This document shows positions 7,705 to 15,931 of a stretch of DNA of 37,084 nucleotides, piece by piece. Under the pieces are notes generated by a model. That model made no database searches, was not told the origin of the DNA, and was given only the letters and a program-made list of their open reading frames with translations. Each line of letters begins with the position of its first letter. The stretch's first letter is position 1. Origin of the DNA: Acidobacteriaceae bacterium. Its GTDB lineage: Bacteria; Acidobacteriota; Terriglobia; Terriglobales; Acidobacteriaceae. A program made the position numbers and the translations under genes. Location: assembly GCA_003138365.1 (NCBI GenBank), contig PLFY01000101.1, forward strand, positions 1 to 37,084, given 5' to 3'.

Positions 7705-8069
7705 AAATCACGGTTCGTTCGGATGGCTTTGAAGGGTACAAGAAACGCGCTTTGGCGCGGGCCGCAAAACTTGCCCGGCGTGAGCCGGTACGTCCCGAAG
7801 TCACCATCACCTTCGACAATCCTCTGGAGATGCTTGAGGTGTTGACGGCGGAGCGAATCCGTCTGTGCGAAACGGCACGGCGCCAACCCTTTTCCATCAC
7901 GGCCCTGGCTGCTGAGTTGAAGCGCGACCCCAAGAGCGTTCGCCGCGATGTGCTCAAGCTGGAAGCTGCGGGAGTACTCCGCACGCACGATCAGGCTAAT
8001 CCTGGGCATGGCCGCGTGCGCATCGTTGAACCCACCGCACACCGGTTTGAACTCATTGCCAGCTTCTGA
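7701..8069 (+). CDS. HVO_A0114-type winged-helix DNA-binding protein, putative antitoxin
   Basis: The 122-residue protein carries a winged helix at about residues 50-105 (LTAERIRLCETARRQPFSITALAAELKRDPKSVRRDVLKLEAAGVL), close to the HVO_A0114 group of DNA-binding proteins. That group is regularly encoded next to DUF6516/TumE genes. It probably represses the operon and neutralises its partner; both are inference. It overlaps the upstream gene by 4 nt. It ends 35 nt from the convergent relA stop, so the two transcripts converge there. Confidence 0.75.
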   Translation: MKITVRSDGFEGYKKRALARAAKLARREPVRPEVTITFDNPLEMLEVLTAERIRLCETARRQPFSITALAAELKRDPKSVRRDVLKLEAAGVLRTHDQANPGHGRVRIVEPTAHRFELIASF

Positions 8070-8104
8070 GGGAGATGGCTGGCCGGCCTGGCGGGTGCTT
8101 CTTC

Positions 8105-10444
8105 TTACAGTTTCTGGGTCCGCTGCACGGCGCGGACGCCGGCTACTCGGCGCAGGCCGAGGACCATCCGGTTTAGATGGCGCACATCTTCGGCTTCGAC
8201 CACAAACTCGACGATGGCTTCACCGTTCTCGTCCTGGCGGATTTCAACGCCGCGGATGTTGGTGTTGTCGTCGGAGATGACGGCGGTCATCTCCTTCAAC
8301 ATGCCGGTGCGGTCGTCGCAGAAGACGGTGATCTTGACCGGATAGCGCTGGGGCTTGTCCGCGGAATCGTCGCCCACGCGGGACCACTCGACGGCGATGC
8401 GGCGGTCGCTCTCGTAGAGCAGGTTCTGCACATTGGGACAACTGCGCGCATGTACGGCCACGCCCTTGCCGCGGGTGACGTAACCGATGATCTCTTCGCC
8501 ACGAATGGGGTTGCAACATCGCGCTCGATAGACGAGCAGGTCGTTCTGGCCCTCGACCTGGAGGGAGTCGGAGCCGGTGAGGTGCAGCTTGCGCACCGCA
8601 TCGGACATGGCCGGCGCACCGCTGCCGCCCGGCTTGATGTCGGCGCCTGGCTCCGCATCTCCTTGATTGGCAGACCCTGGGGGGTTGGCAAAGCCTGGGA
8701 CCAGCTTGTTGAGCACCTGGTGGGCGGAGTGCTTGCCCAGGCCAAGCGTGGCCAGCAGGTCGGCGGCAGTAGCCACGCCATACTCGTTGGCAATGCGGCC
8801 AAGGTCCTGGTCGGTGATCTGGCTTAGAGGGACTTTGAATCGTTTGGCCTCGCGCTCGAGCAGCTTGCGACCAATATCCACAGCACGGCGGCGCTGGTCC
8901 TCATTGAGCCAGTGCTTGATCTTGTTTCGGGCACGGGGGCTCTTGACAAAAGTCAGCCAGTCGCGGCTCGGCTTGTGATCCTTCTGGGTGACGATCTCGA
9001 CGATGTCGCCAGTGCGCAGCTTGCTGCGCAAGGGCACCATGCGTCCGTTCACCTTGGCGCCCACGCAGGTGTGGCCTACCTCAGTGTGGATGGTGTAAGC
9101 AAAATCAATGGGCGTGGCGTCGGCCGGAACCACGACGACCTTCCCTTTGGGCGTGAAGGTGTAGGCCTCGTCGGGATAGAGGTCCATCTTCAGGCTGGAG
9201 AGGAACTCGTTGGGGTCGGTCATCTCCTTCTGCCACTCGACCAGTTGGCGAATCCAGTTCAGCCGTTCCTCGTCGCGCGCCGTGACCGTGGCTCCGCCGG
9301 CCTTGTACTTCCAGTGGGCGGCGATCCCTTCCTCGGCGATGCGGTGCATCTCCTCGGTTCGGATCTGCACTTCAAACTGGTGACCGCTCGCGCCCATCAC
9401 CGTGGTGTGCAACGACTGGTAGCGATTGGCACGGGGAATGGCGATGAAGTCTTTAATGCGCCCCGGCACCGGCCGCCAAAGGGTGTGAATGAGCCCAAAA
9501 ACGGCATAGCAGGAAGCCACGTCCGGGGTAATCACCCGAATCGCCAGCAGATCGTAGACCTGATCGAAGGAGACCTTGGAGCGCTCGATCTTCTGGAAGA
9601 TGGAGTAAAGCCGCTTGATGCGCCACTCGACGCGGGCCTCGATGTTGTTTTCGCGCAACTGCTCCACCAGCGTGTCTTCCACGCCGCGCAGAAACTGCTC
9701 GCCCTCGATGCGCCGGGCCTCAACGGCCGCCGACACCTTCTCATAGCTCACCGGATCGGTGTAGCGGAAGGCCAGATCCTCGAGTTCGCCGCGCACCTTG
9801 CCCATGCCCAAACGGTGAGCCAGGGGCGCGTAGATGTCCTGGGTCTCGCGTGCGATGGCGTCCTGGCGGTCCGGCTGCAGGTGCTCGAGAGTGCGCATGT
9901 TGTGCAGGCGGTCAGCCAGCTTGATGAGCACGACCCGCACATCGGACACCATGGCCAGCAGCATCTTGCGGACGTTTTCTGCCTGGCGGTCCTCGCGGTT
10001 GGCAAACTGGATTTTGTCGATTTTGGTGACGCCCTCGACAATGTGGGCCACCTGGTCGCCAAAGCCGGCCGCAATTTCTTCATTGGTGGCGGGCGTGTCC
10101 TCGACCGAGTCGTGCAACAGTCCAGCGGCGATGGCCGTCGAGTCCATCTTCATCTCCGCCAGCACCTCAGCCACTTCGAGCGGGTGGATGATGTAGGGTT
10201 CGCCGGAGGCCCGCATCTGGCCGTCATGATGGCGGACGCAGAACTCCCAGGCCTTGCGGATAAGAGAGACGTCTTCACTGGGACGGTTGGCCTGGACATG
10301 GCGGAGCAGCGTTTCAAAGCGATCGGAGATTGAAGGCTGGGGGGGATGCGGTTCCAACTCAAGCGCAGCAGCCTGCAAGTCCCCTGAAGGAGTCGGGAGG
10401 GGGCTGTGAACATCTGCCGGTATGGCCCGCCGGGCACTCGCCAT
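8105..10444 (-). CDS. relA: bifunctional RelA/SpoT (p)ppGpp synthetase/hydrolase
   Basis: This 779-residue long RSH controls the stringent response by making and degrading (p)ppGpp. The HD hydrolase domain is intact: RHHDGQ near 71, IIHP near 86, LLHDSVEDT with HD at 111-112 and ED at 115-116, and KLADRLHNMRT. The synthetase domain shows RVITPDVASCYAVFGLIH, GRIKDFIAIPRANRYQSLHT and FEVQIRTEEMH. The RxKD version of the loop (RIKD) is the one found in bifunctional enzymes. A TGS domain (YTFTPKGKVVVVPADATPIDF), a Cys-containing zinc-finger-like region (RARCCNP) and a C-terminal ACT domain follow. The first 40 residues are a proline-rich extension. There is no Shine-Dalgarno sequence; TATAAT ends 5 nt before ATG. 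Confidence 0.96.
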   Translation of the reverse strand: MASARRAIPADVHSPLPTPSGDLQAAALELEPHPPQPSISDRFETLLRHVQANRPSEDVSLIRKAWEFCVRHHDGQMRASGEPYIIHPLEVAEVLAEMKMDSTAIAAGLLHDSVEDTPATNEEIAAGFGDQVAHIVEGVTKIDKIQFANREDRQAENVRKMLLAMVSDVRVVLIKLADRLHNMRTLEHLQPDRQDAIARETQDIYAPLAHRLGMGKVRGELEDLAFRYTDPVSYEKVSAAVEARRIEGEQFLRGVEDTLVEQLRENNIEARVEWRIKRLYSIFQKIERSKVSFDQVYDLLAIRVITPDVASCYAVFGLIHTLWRPVPGRIKDFIAIPRANRYQSLHTTVMGASGHQFEVQIRTEEMHRIAEEGIAAHWKYKAGGATVTARDEERLNWIRQLVEWQKEMTDPNEFLSSLKMDLYPDEAYTFTPKGKVVVVPADATPIDFAYTIHTEVGHTCVGAKVNGRMVPLRSKLRTGDIVEIVTQKDHKPSRDWLTFVKSPRARNKIKHWLNEDQRRRAVDIGRKLLEREAKRFKVPLSQITDQDLGRIANEYGVATAADLLATLGLGKHSAHQVLNKLVPGFANPPGSANQGDAEPGADIKPGGSGAPAMSDAVRKLHLTGSDSLQVEGQNDLLVYRARCCNPIRGEEIIGYVTRGKGVAVHARSCPNVQNLLYESDRRIAVEWSRVGDDSADKPQRYPVKITVFCDDRTGMLKEMTAVISDDNTNIRGVEIRQDENGEAIVEFVVEAEDVRHLNRMVLGLRRVAGVRAVQRTQKL

Positions 10445-10449
10445 GCTTT

Positions 10450-10455
10450 ATTATA
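10450..10455 (-). promoter_or_regulatory. TATAAT box 5 nt before relA start
   Basis: On the minus strand a perfect TATAAT ends 5 nt upstream of the relA ATG at 10444. Transcription would then begin at or next to the start codon, giving a leaderless mRNA. No convincing -35 is visible and no Shine-Dalgarno sequence is present. Confidence 0.5.
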
Positions 10456-10889
10456 GGCCGCATCGGTTGAACGCGCATGAACCAGTTAGCGGCCAAGGCA
10501 CAACTCAGGCGAAGCGGCGCAACGGCCCCAGGAGAGACTGCCGAAAGAGATGAGTGTCTTGAATTTCGAGGCCTGCGCCGATCCTGCAAATCGCAGAATC
10601 CGACCACTCTTATCCGCCAAGACACGGGCCATGAGTCTCAGATTGCATTCCTTACAGAGCCTACGGTGAAGCGCATTACTTTGAACTTATCCAGAGGTTA
10701 GACGATCGAGCTCGAATCCCGATGAAACTCTAACTTTAGCGAGGCCAGTCAATCCAGATGCCTACAGCGTTTTTAGATATGCCGCTTATGCAGTCAGATC
10801 CTAGCCTTTCTCTTATAGGTACTTCGGCGCCGGCAAGCTCTGTGCAGTGTGCTGGCCGTCACATCCAGAGTACTCCAAAACAGGAGTAG

Positions 10890-10926
10890 AGTCCCCTTCG
10901 GACTAGAGGTCCGGAACCGAGGGACT
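10890..10926 (+). promoter_or_regulatory. stem-loop covering the cytochrome c ribosome-binding site
   Basis: Outer arms AGTCCC (10890-10895) and GGGACT (10921-10926) pair. Inner arms TTCGGAC (10897-10903) and GTCCGGAA (10909-10916, one bulge) pair around a TAGAG loop. The Shine-Dalgarno GAGGGA (10919-10924) lies in the right arm, 3 nt before ATG 10928. The fold would hide it and may tune translation; the regulator is unknown. Confidence 0.45.
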
Positions 10927-10927
10927 T

Positions 10928-11356
10928 ATGTTGAAACGCCTCTTAGTTACAGCTATGACCGCTGCTCTAGCGGTAAGTATGGGCTACGCCGATCAATCGA
11001 ATACGAAGGTAAGCATTCCTGCCAATAAGACCACGCCCAGCAGCGGCAAGCAGATGTATGTCAACTATTGCGCGCCATGCCACGGCTTGGACGGCAAGGG
11101 CCAAGGTCCCGCTGCCTCCGCGCTGAAGACGCCACCGATCGACTTGACGATGCTGAGCAAGAACAATCACGGGAAGTTTCCGGATACTCACATCGTCACC
11201 GTGCTTGAGTATGGCACGGAGATTCCGGCGCACGGTTCGGTCGAGATGCCGGTGTGGGGACCCATCCTTGGTAAGATGAACGTGACCAATACCCAGGAAA
11301 GGCTGCTCAGAATCAACAATTTGAGCCACTACCTGGAGAGCATTCAGGCAAAATAG
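10928..11356 (+). CDS. secreted monohaem c-type cytochrome
   Basis: This 142-residue protein starts with a Sec signal peptide (MLKRLLVTAMTAALAVSMGYA, cleavage near residue 21). The haem site is CAPCHG at residues 48-53, followed by LDGKGQGPAA, as in class I cytochrome c. The likely axial Met is in VEMPVWG at about residue 107. It is probably a periplasmic electron carrier or a detached cytochrome-oxidase-type domain. It stands alone, and its redox partner is not visible. Translation may be limited by the stem-loop that covers its ribosome-binding site. Confidence 0.9.
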   Translation: MLKRLLVTAMTAALAVSMGYADQSNTKVSIPANKTTPSSGKQMYVNYCAPCHGLDGKGQGPAASALKTPPIDLTMLSKNNHGKFPDTHIVTVLEYGTEIPAHGSVEMPVWGPILGKMNVTNTQERLLRINNLSHYLESIQAK

Positions 11357-11415
11357 GGGCCGGCGGCCCAATTGCTCCCGGCCAGGGGCCTCCAAAAGAC
11401 CCCTAGAGGAGCAAA

Positions 11416-12885
11416 ATGGACAGCCAAAAGAAGCCGGACAAACTGAACAAGCCCCGGCCTGTCACAAAACAGAAGGCGCACAAAGCTTCCCCGAATGCGG
11501 CGCCTTCTGAACGGAATCACGAGAACCCTTCCCCGCCCCAGCGCCCGGAAGGCCGCGGCTCCAGACGAAGTGTGTATCCCGCAGCGAAAGGCACTGGGGC
11601 CGACCGGACTGGATCAGAACAAACCGGATCGAAAGTCCGTGGCCTTGGCCGTGGCGCCCTGGTCAACCGCCGCGCTGCTGACCGGCTGCGCAACGGCTAT
11701 CTCTGGGTCTATGCCTCCGATATTGAATCTACCGAATTACCCGAAGCCGGCGAACCGCCTGCGCTGCTGCCGGTTGCCGACAGCCGTGGCATGTTGCTGG
11801 GCACGGCGCTTTACAGCCCCTCCTCGCAGATTGCGCTGCGGCTGGTTTCCCGCGAGGCCATCGATGAGGCCACATGGATGGAATTGCTGGCCAGCCGGCT
11901 GCGGCGGGCGATTGGCCGGCGCAAGCTTCTGATGGACTCCAATACCGACGCCTGCCGATTGTGCTTCAGCGAGGCCGACGAGTTGCCCGGCCTGGTGGTA
12001 GACAAATACGGTGACCTGGTCATTCTTCAACTCTTGACCAAGGGACTGGATTCGGCCGCAGTGCGTGAGACCTGCGTGCGCGTGCTGCGCGAAGAGCTAG
12101 CGCCGGCTGCGATTCTGGAGAGGCCCGACCCACGCATGCGCGAGTTGGAAGGGTTGGCCGCGCCCAGTTCCGAGCCTCTTTTTATTGCAGACGCCTCTGC
12201 TCCGGCTGCCAGCACGCAATTCCGGCTCAACGGCCTGGTGTTCCAATTCGACGCTAACTCCGGACAGAAGACCGGCGCATTTCTCGACCAGAGAGCCAAC
12301 TACGCCGCCACCCAGGAATGGGCGCGGCGGCTCGGCGGAGCGAGAGGGGAAGGGGGCGGCCGGGCGCTCGATGTTTGCTGCTACCAGGGCGGCTTTGCCC
12401 TGCACCTGGCGCAGGTCTGTCGCCAGGTTACAGGCATTGACGCGTCCCGCGCCTCGCTCGAAGTGGCAGAGCGAAATTTTGAGGCCAATCGCGCCCGGCT
12501 CACCGCGCAGGTGGATTGGGTGGAGGGAGACGCCTTTCAGATCCTGCGCGACTGGTCGGACTCCGGCGAAACGTTCGATGCCATCGTTCTGGATCCGCCC
12601 GCCTTCGCCAAAACGCAGAGGGCTGTCGAGGGAGCGTTACGCGGCTACAAGGAGCTGAATCTGAGAGCCCTCCGGATGATGCGCCCCGGCGGCCTGCTGG
12701 TGACTTGTTCCTGCTCTCATCACGTGGGTTGGACAGAGCTCGAGGGCAGCGTGGCCTCGGCCGCCGCCGATGCGCACCGGCGGGTGCGCCTGCTGGAACG
12801 CCGCGGCGCAGCTCCCGACCATCCGGTGGTGCTGAACCTGCCGGAGACCGAGTATCTGAAGTGCCTTGTTCTGGAAGTTGAGTAA
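11416..12885 (+). CDS. rlmI: RlmI-like class I SAM-dependent rRNA cytosine methyltransferase
   Basis: The 489-residue protein matches the RlmI family (23S rRNA m5C methyltransferase). Residues 1-75 are a lysine-, proline- and arginine-rich disordered extension not found in the E. coli enzyme. A PUA-like RNA-binding domain follows (RRAADRLRNGYLWVYASDIE). Then comes a linker domain with ADELPGLVVDKYGD, and the Rossmann methyltransferase with motif I ALDVCCYQGGFALHLA (about 317-332), the motif IV region VLDPPAFAK (about 393) and TCSCSHHV with the catalytic Cys region. The start has AGGAG 6 nt upstream. The exact target base is inferred from the family. Confidence 0.88.
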   Translation: MDSQKKPDKLNKPRPVTKQKAHKASPNAAPSERNHENPSPPQRPEGRGSRRSVYPAAKGTGADRTGSEQTGSKVRGLGRGALVNRRAADRLRNGYLWVYASDIESTELPEAGEPPALLPVADSRGMLLGTALYSPSSQIALRLVSREAIDEATWMELLASRLRRAIGRRKLLMDSNTDACRLCFSEADELPGLVVDKYGDLVILQLLTKGLDSAAVRETCVRVLREELAPAAILERPDPRMRELEGLAAPSSEPLFIADASAPAASTQFRLNGLVFQFDANSGQKTGAFLDQRANYAATQEWARRLGGARGEGGGRALDVCCYQGGFALHLAQVCRQVTGIDASRASLEVAERNFEANRARLTAQVDWVEGDAFQILRDWSDSGETFDAIVLDPPAFAKTQRAVEGALRGYKELNLRALRMMRPGGLLVTCSCSHHVGWTELEGSVASAAADAHRRVRLLERRGAAPDHPVVLNLPETEYLKCLVLEVE

Positions 12886-12927
12886 GGGTCCGGGAGGTAG
12901 AACGCAGACTCCAAGGAAGAAAGTGCC

Positions 12928-13335
12928 ATGCAGCTTCGTCGAGAATTAGCCTGGGTGATGATCGTTTTCGTGGGGCTATACGGCCTTTGGCTCTCCGCTA
13001 TGGGCTCGATAGCCTATGGATACGGCTACAGACCGGAAGCGCAAAGCTTGCTGATGTTCATTCGTCACACTCAGCCGCTGTTTATCTTCCCGTGCGTTCT
13101 GCTCGCTCTCGTGCCTCCCTGGTGGGCAATGGTCCCTCTATGGCTTCTTTCGATTTCCATTTGTATATTCCCATATGTGCTAAATGTCCAACAAAACGGA
13201 GCATTGGAGTATGTGAATGCTCCATTCTCCGTTCGAGAAGTTAAAGAGATTGCCCTTGTGATGTTGGTTCCCATTGCCATGCAGATTGCGCTCCTGCTCA
13301 AAGGGACCGGCAATCAACGCACTGACAATTTCTAG
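12928..13335 (+). CDS. small integral membrane protein of unknown function
   Basis: I do not recognise this 135-residue protein. It has about four hydrophobic segments: residues 8-28 (AWVMIVFVGLYGLWLSAMGS), 45-65, 66-84 and 108-128. A short loop with NVQQNGALEYVNAPFSVRE lies between the third and fourth. The start follows AGGAAGAAAGTGCC. It lies 42 nt after rlmI on the same strand and may share its transcript. GC content is lower than in neighbouring genes. Confidence 0.65.
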   Translation: MQLRRELAWVMIVFVGLYGLWLSAMGSIAYGYGYRPEAQSLLMFIRHTQPLFIFPCVLLALVPPWWAMVPLWLLSISICIFPYVLNVQQNGALEYVNAPFSVREVKEIALVMLVPIAMQIALLLKGTGNQRTDNF

Positions 13336-13439
13336 GGAATCTCTGAACAAGCTCTTCCTGGCGACAAGCATTCCCTCCGGGGATCAATGGGTGGTTAAAA
13401 CCCAACCCTACCAGCCCACGTTGATTTTGCGGCATTTGC

Positions 13440-13481
13440 GGCACGCGACCCAGGGGTGTCCCTGGGTACCCCGGTCGTGCC
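13440..13481. terminator. palindrome between convergent genes, possible bidirectional terminator
   Basis: Outer arms GGCACGCGACC (13440-13450) and GGTCGTGCC (13473-13481) pair with one bulge. Inner arms CCAGGG (13450-13455) and CCCTGG (13460-13465) pair around GTGT. It lies between a plus-strand and a minus-strand gene. No U-run follows, so it could equally be a REP-like repeat. Confidence 0.4.
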
Positions 13482-13560
13482 CTGACACAATATGGACTTG
13501 TGCAGCGGTTTCCCCGCCAATCTCGACTCGGCAACGGGAACCTGATGCCCCGGCCCACGC

Positions 13561-14385
13561 TCAGGCTTGGACGATGCGCCGGCTGGCGCGCATCCGCGAC
13601 CAGAATTGTTCCCACCACTGGAACCATGAGCGCCTGGCTGTGTCTACAGGAACCCGTTTGTCCTGCACTGGCGCCGAGCGTAACTGGGCCAGGGTGTCTT
13701 TAACCAGTGCGCGCAGGGACTCGGCCTCGAATGTGCACGAGCGCAGGTAGGCTGAGACGGTGAGTCCGGCTTCGGCGGCGCGGCGGCGCAGTTGTGCGCT
13801 TTCCGCCTTGCTCAGCCGGATGGTGATGCTGGCGGACTTCAGATTTCTTTCAAGCGCCGTTGGCAGACCGAGCGTGGCCTCCGCTTGAGAGTCTGCGCTT
13901 GATTGAGGCAACCTCCGATCGGTTGCCGTCTGCGGTGTTACACCTGGCGCGTAAGGTGGTGCATCAGGCGGATGCACTTCGTTGCTATGGAGCGGCCCCG
14001 GATTGGCAGGCTGCAGGAGCGAACGATCGCTGAGATCGGCTGGATCGACCGGAATATAGCGCGCGTGGGCGCGCAAAGCGCGCTCGTAGCTTAGCGTTGC
14101 CACGTCGTCTGCAAGGTCATCGTCATTCCACGCAAGTGCGCGCTGCTGCGCGGGTGTGGCAAGAGCGGCCAGCAAGCCCGCAAAGCTGGGGGAGGCAGGC
14201 GCGGGTGTGGCTGTTTGTTGCATGGCTTGGAGCATACTCTGAAGCAGTCCGCAGTCTTGGGGAATTCCCATCCAGAATGCGATGCGAGTTCCGTATGAGG
14301 AGATTTGATTCCGCAGTCCCAAAATGCAACCGCTGGCTGAGCTTTCCAGGGCATTTTCAAAGTCGCCGTAATGTGCGAGCATCAC
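13561..14385 (-). CDS. ribbon-helix-helix protein of unknown function
   Basis: The 274-residue frame has a C-terminal ribbon-helix-helix-like segment (SITIRLSKAESAQLRRRAAEAGLTVSAYLRS, about residues 187-217), as in MobC-type and other small DNA-binding proteins. A helical tail with two Trp-rich turns follows (WFQWWEQFW). The middle is proline-rich and probably disordered. The first 50 residues have no clear domain. The true start could be an internal ATG near 14235 (MLQAMQQTATPAPAS), since no strong ribosome-binding site precedes 14385. No relaxase or plasmid gene is near, so a mobilisation role is not supported. It precedes nothing obvious in an operon. Confidence 0.65.
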   Translation of the reverse strand: MMLAHYGDFENALESSASGCILGLRNQISSYGTRIAFWMGIPQDCGLLQSMLQAMQQTATPAPASPSFAGLLAALATPAQQRALAWNDDDLADDVATLSYERALRAHARYIPVDPADLSDRSLLQPANPGPLHSNEVHPPDAPPYAPGVTPQTATDRRLPQSSADSQAEATLGLPTALERNLKSASITIRLSKAESAQLRRRAAEAGLTVSAYLRSCTFEAESLRALVKDTLAQLRSAPVQDKRVPVDTARRSWFQWWEQFWSRMRASRRIVQA

Positions 14386-14445
14386 GCGGTCCCACCCATG
14401 ACCTTACGCGATCGATCAAAACCGCCCACGCAAAGTGCGGCGCGG

Positions 14446-15828
14446 TCAGACGCGCAGGATGTCGCACGCCTCAGGATCGGGAAGTACGCGTCCGGGGAGT
14501 CGCAGCAGTTGGGTGACGGCTTCGGCGCTCATGGGGCGGGCAAAGAGATATCCCTGACCAAAGCGGCAGCCCAATTGCCGCAGCAGGCGGTATTGTTCGC
14601 GGGTCTCTATTCCCTCGGCGACCACGTCCAACCCCAACACGCGGGCCAGTTCGATGATGGTGCGCACGATTTGGAGCGGTTGGTCTCCTTCCGTCATGCG
14701 GACCACGAAGGAACGGTCGATCTTGAGCACGTCAAACGGAAAAGAGTGCAGGTGATTGAGCGAGCTATAGCCAGTGCCAAAGTCGTCCAGGAGCAGGGAG
14801 ACGCCCAGCCTGCGCAGGCTGCCCAGCACCTCCATGGCGGTGCGAATGTTGGGAGTCAGGCTGGACTCGGTCATTTCCAGGCCGAGTTGACGGCTGGAAA
14901 GGCCGAATTGGAGGAGTAACGCCCGGACGTGATCGGCCAGCCCCTCACGGGAGAATTGACGGGCGGAGAGGTTGACGCCGACCCGCAGAGAGGCGTGGCG
15001 AGAATCCTCAAGGCACCAGCTCTGGATCTGCTTGCAGGCCTCTTCAAGCCCCCAGTCGCCGATGGGCAGGATCAACCCGCTCTCCTCGGCCAGCGGAATG
15101 AAGTCCAGCGGGGGGACCAGCCCGCGCTCGGGGTGAGCCCAGCGGATCAGGGCCTCAAGGCCAACAATTTTGCGGGTGGAGAGCTCGACCTCGGGTTGGT
15201 AGTAGAGCACAAACTGGTGCTGGTCCAGAGCGCGACGCAAATCGTTGCTGGACGGCCAGATAGCCGAGGCGCCGGCATCGTGCAACCGCGGCGACCCATT
15301 TCCAGTTAAAGATTTGCGTAGCCTGCGCAGTTCCAACTGGCTGGCGGCCATATTGGCAAGACTCTCGAGCATGTGAAGCTCGTCCGGCGCCAAGCCGAGA
15401 CGAGCCTCGCGGGCGAAGATGCTCAGCGTCCCCAGGATCTTCCCGTCGAACGAGCGCACCGGAACACTGGCGAAGAAGCCCGCGCCGAGTAGGCTAAAGA
15501 TCGGCAGTTTTTCTTCGGATAGAGAGAGTTCGGAGAACTCCGAAGCGATCACCGGACCATCGTTTGCAAGCACCAAATCGAAGATGGAATTCTTCCGCGG
15601 CACCTCGCGAATGTGCGGGCCCCAGTGCGACTTGATCCAGACGCGGCTCTCGTCGGCAAAGCCGATGCTCGCCGAATTGGCCCGGAAGTATTCAGCGGCC
15701 AGCCGCGTAATCGCATCGTAACTGGGTTCGGGCGGAGTATCGAGAATCCCCGTCGAAACGAGGGCAGCAAGCCGTGCATCCTCGTGTTGACGATCGCATC
15801 TTCCGGTGTCCAGTTCTGCTGGTTGCAT
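14446..15828 (-). CDS. GAF-EAL cyclic-di-GMP phosphodiesterase
   Basis: The 460-residue cytoplasmic protein has a GAF domain (about residues 20-165, LVSTGILDTPPEPSYDAITRLA to MLESLANMAASQLELR) and an EAL domain (about 195-450). The residues needed for catalysis look intact: EAL in GLEALIRW (225-227), NLSARQF, EMTESSL, DDFGTGYSS, the Lys in DVLKIDRSF and the Glu in VAEGIE. It should therefore hydrolyse cyclic-di-GMP, probably controlled by a ligand or redox state sensed by GAF. No GGDEF partner is adjacent. There is no membrane segment. Confidence 0.93.
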   Translation of the reverse strand: MQPAELDTGRCDRQHEDARLAALVSTGILDTPPEPSYDAITRLAAEYFRANSASIGFADESRVWIKSHWGPHIREVPRKNSIFDLVLANDGPVIASEFSELSLSEEKLPIFSLLGAGFFASVPVRSFDGKILGTLSIFAREARLGLAPDELHMLESLANMAASQLELRRLRKSLTGNGSPRLHDAGASAIWPSSNDLRRALDQHQFVLYYQPEVELSTRKIVGLEALIRWAHPERGLVPPLDFIPLAEESGLILPIGDWGLEEACKQIQSWCLEDSRHASLRVGVNLSARQFSREGLADHVRALLLQFGLSSRQLGLEMTESSLTPNIRTAMEVLGSLRRLGVSLLLDDFGTGYSSLNHLHSFPFDVLKIDRSFVVRMTEGDQPLQIVRTIIELARVLGLDVVAEGIETREQYRLLRQLGCRFGQGYLFARPMSAEAVTQLLRLPGRVLPDPEACDILRV

Positions 15829-15931
15829 CTTCGCTCAGGTCTCGCTCCTCCCTTATCGGGTGGGAAACCCATCGGCATGAGGTTACGCCAGAGCGGTGTT
15901 CCGAAGTACCTGTTCCACGAGAGCGATTGCG

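Larger units (their letters stand above)
10445..10927. other. intergenic stretch between relA and cytochrome c gene
   Basis: The relA promoter box is at the left end and a long stem-loop (10890-10926) at the right. A 74-codon plus frame at 10477-10701 has no coding signature and I do not call it. The remainder shows nothing that I recognise. Confidence 0.5.

Noticed and set aside
8912..10333. 473-codon plus-strand frame
   Set aside because: It mirrors relA on the other strand; its His/Val/Asp-rich composition is typical of an antisense frame of a GC-rich gene.
10477..10701. 74-codon plus-strand frame upstream of the cytochrome gene
   Set aside because: No ribosome-binding site, no recognisable motif, and composition no different from the non-coding surroundings.
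10690..10730. Possible tRNA T-arm (GCTCGAATCC)
   Set aside because: No matching stem pairs, anticodon arm or acceptor stem could be built around it.
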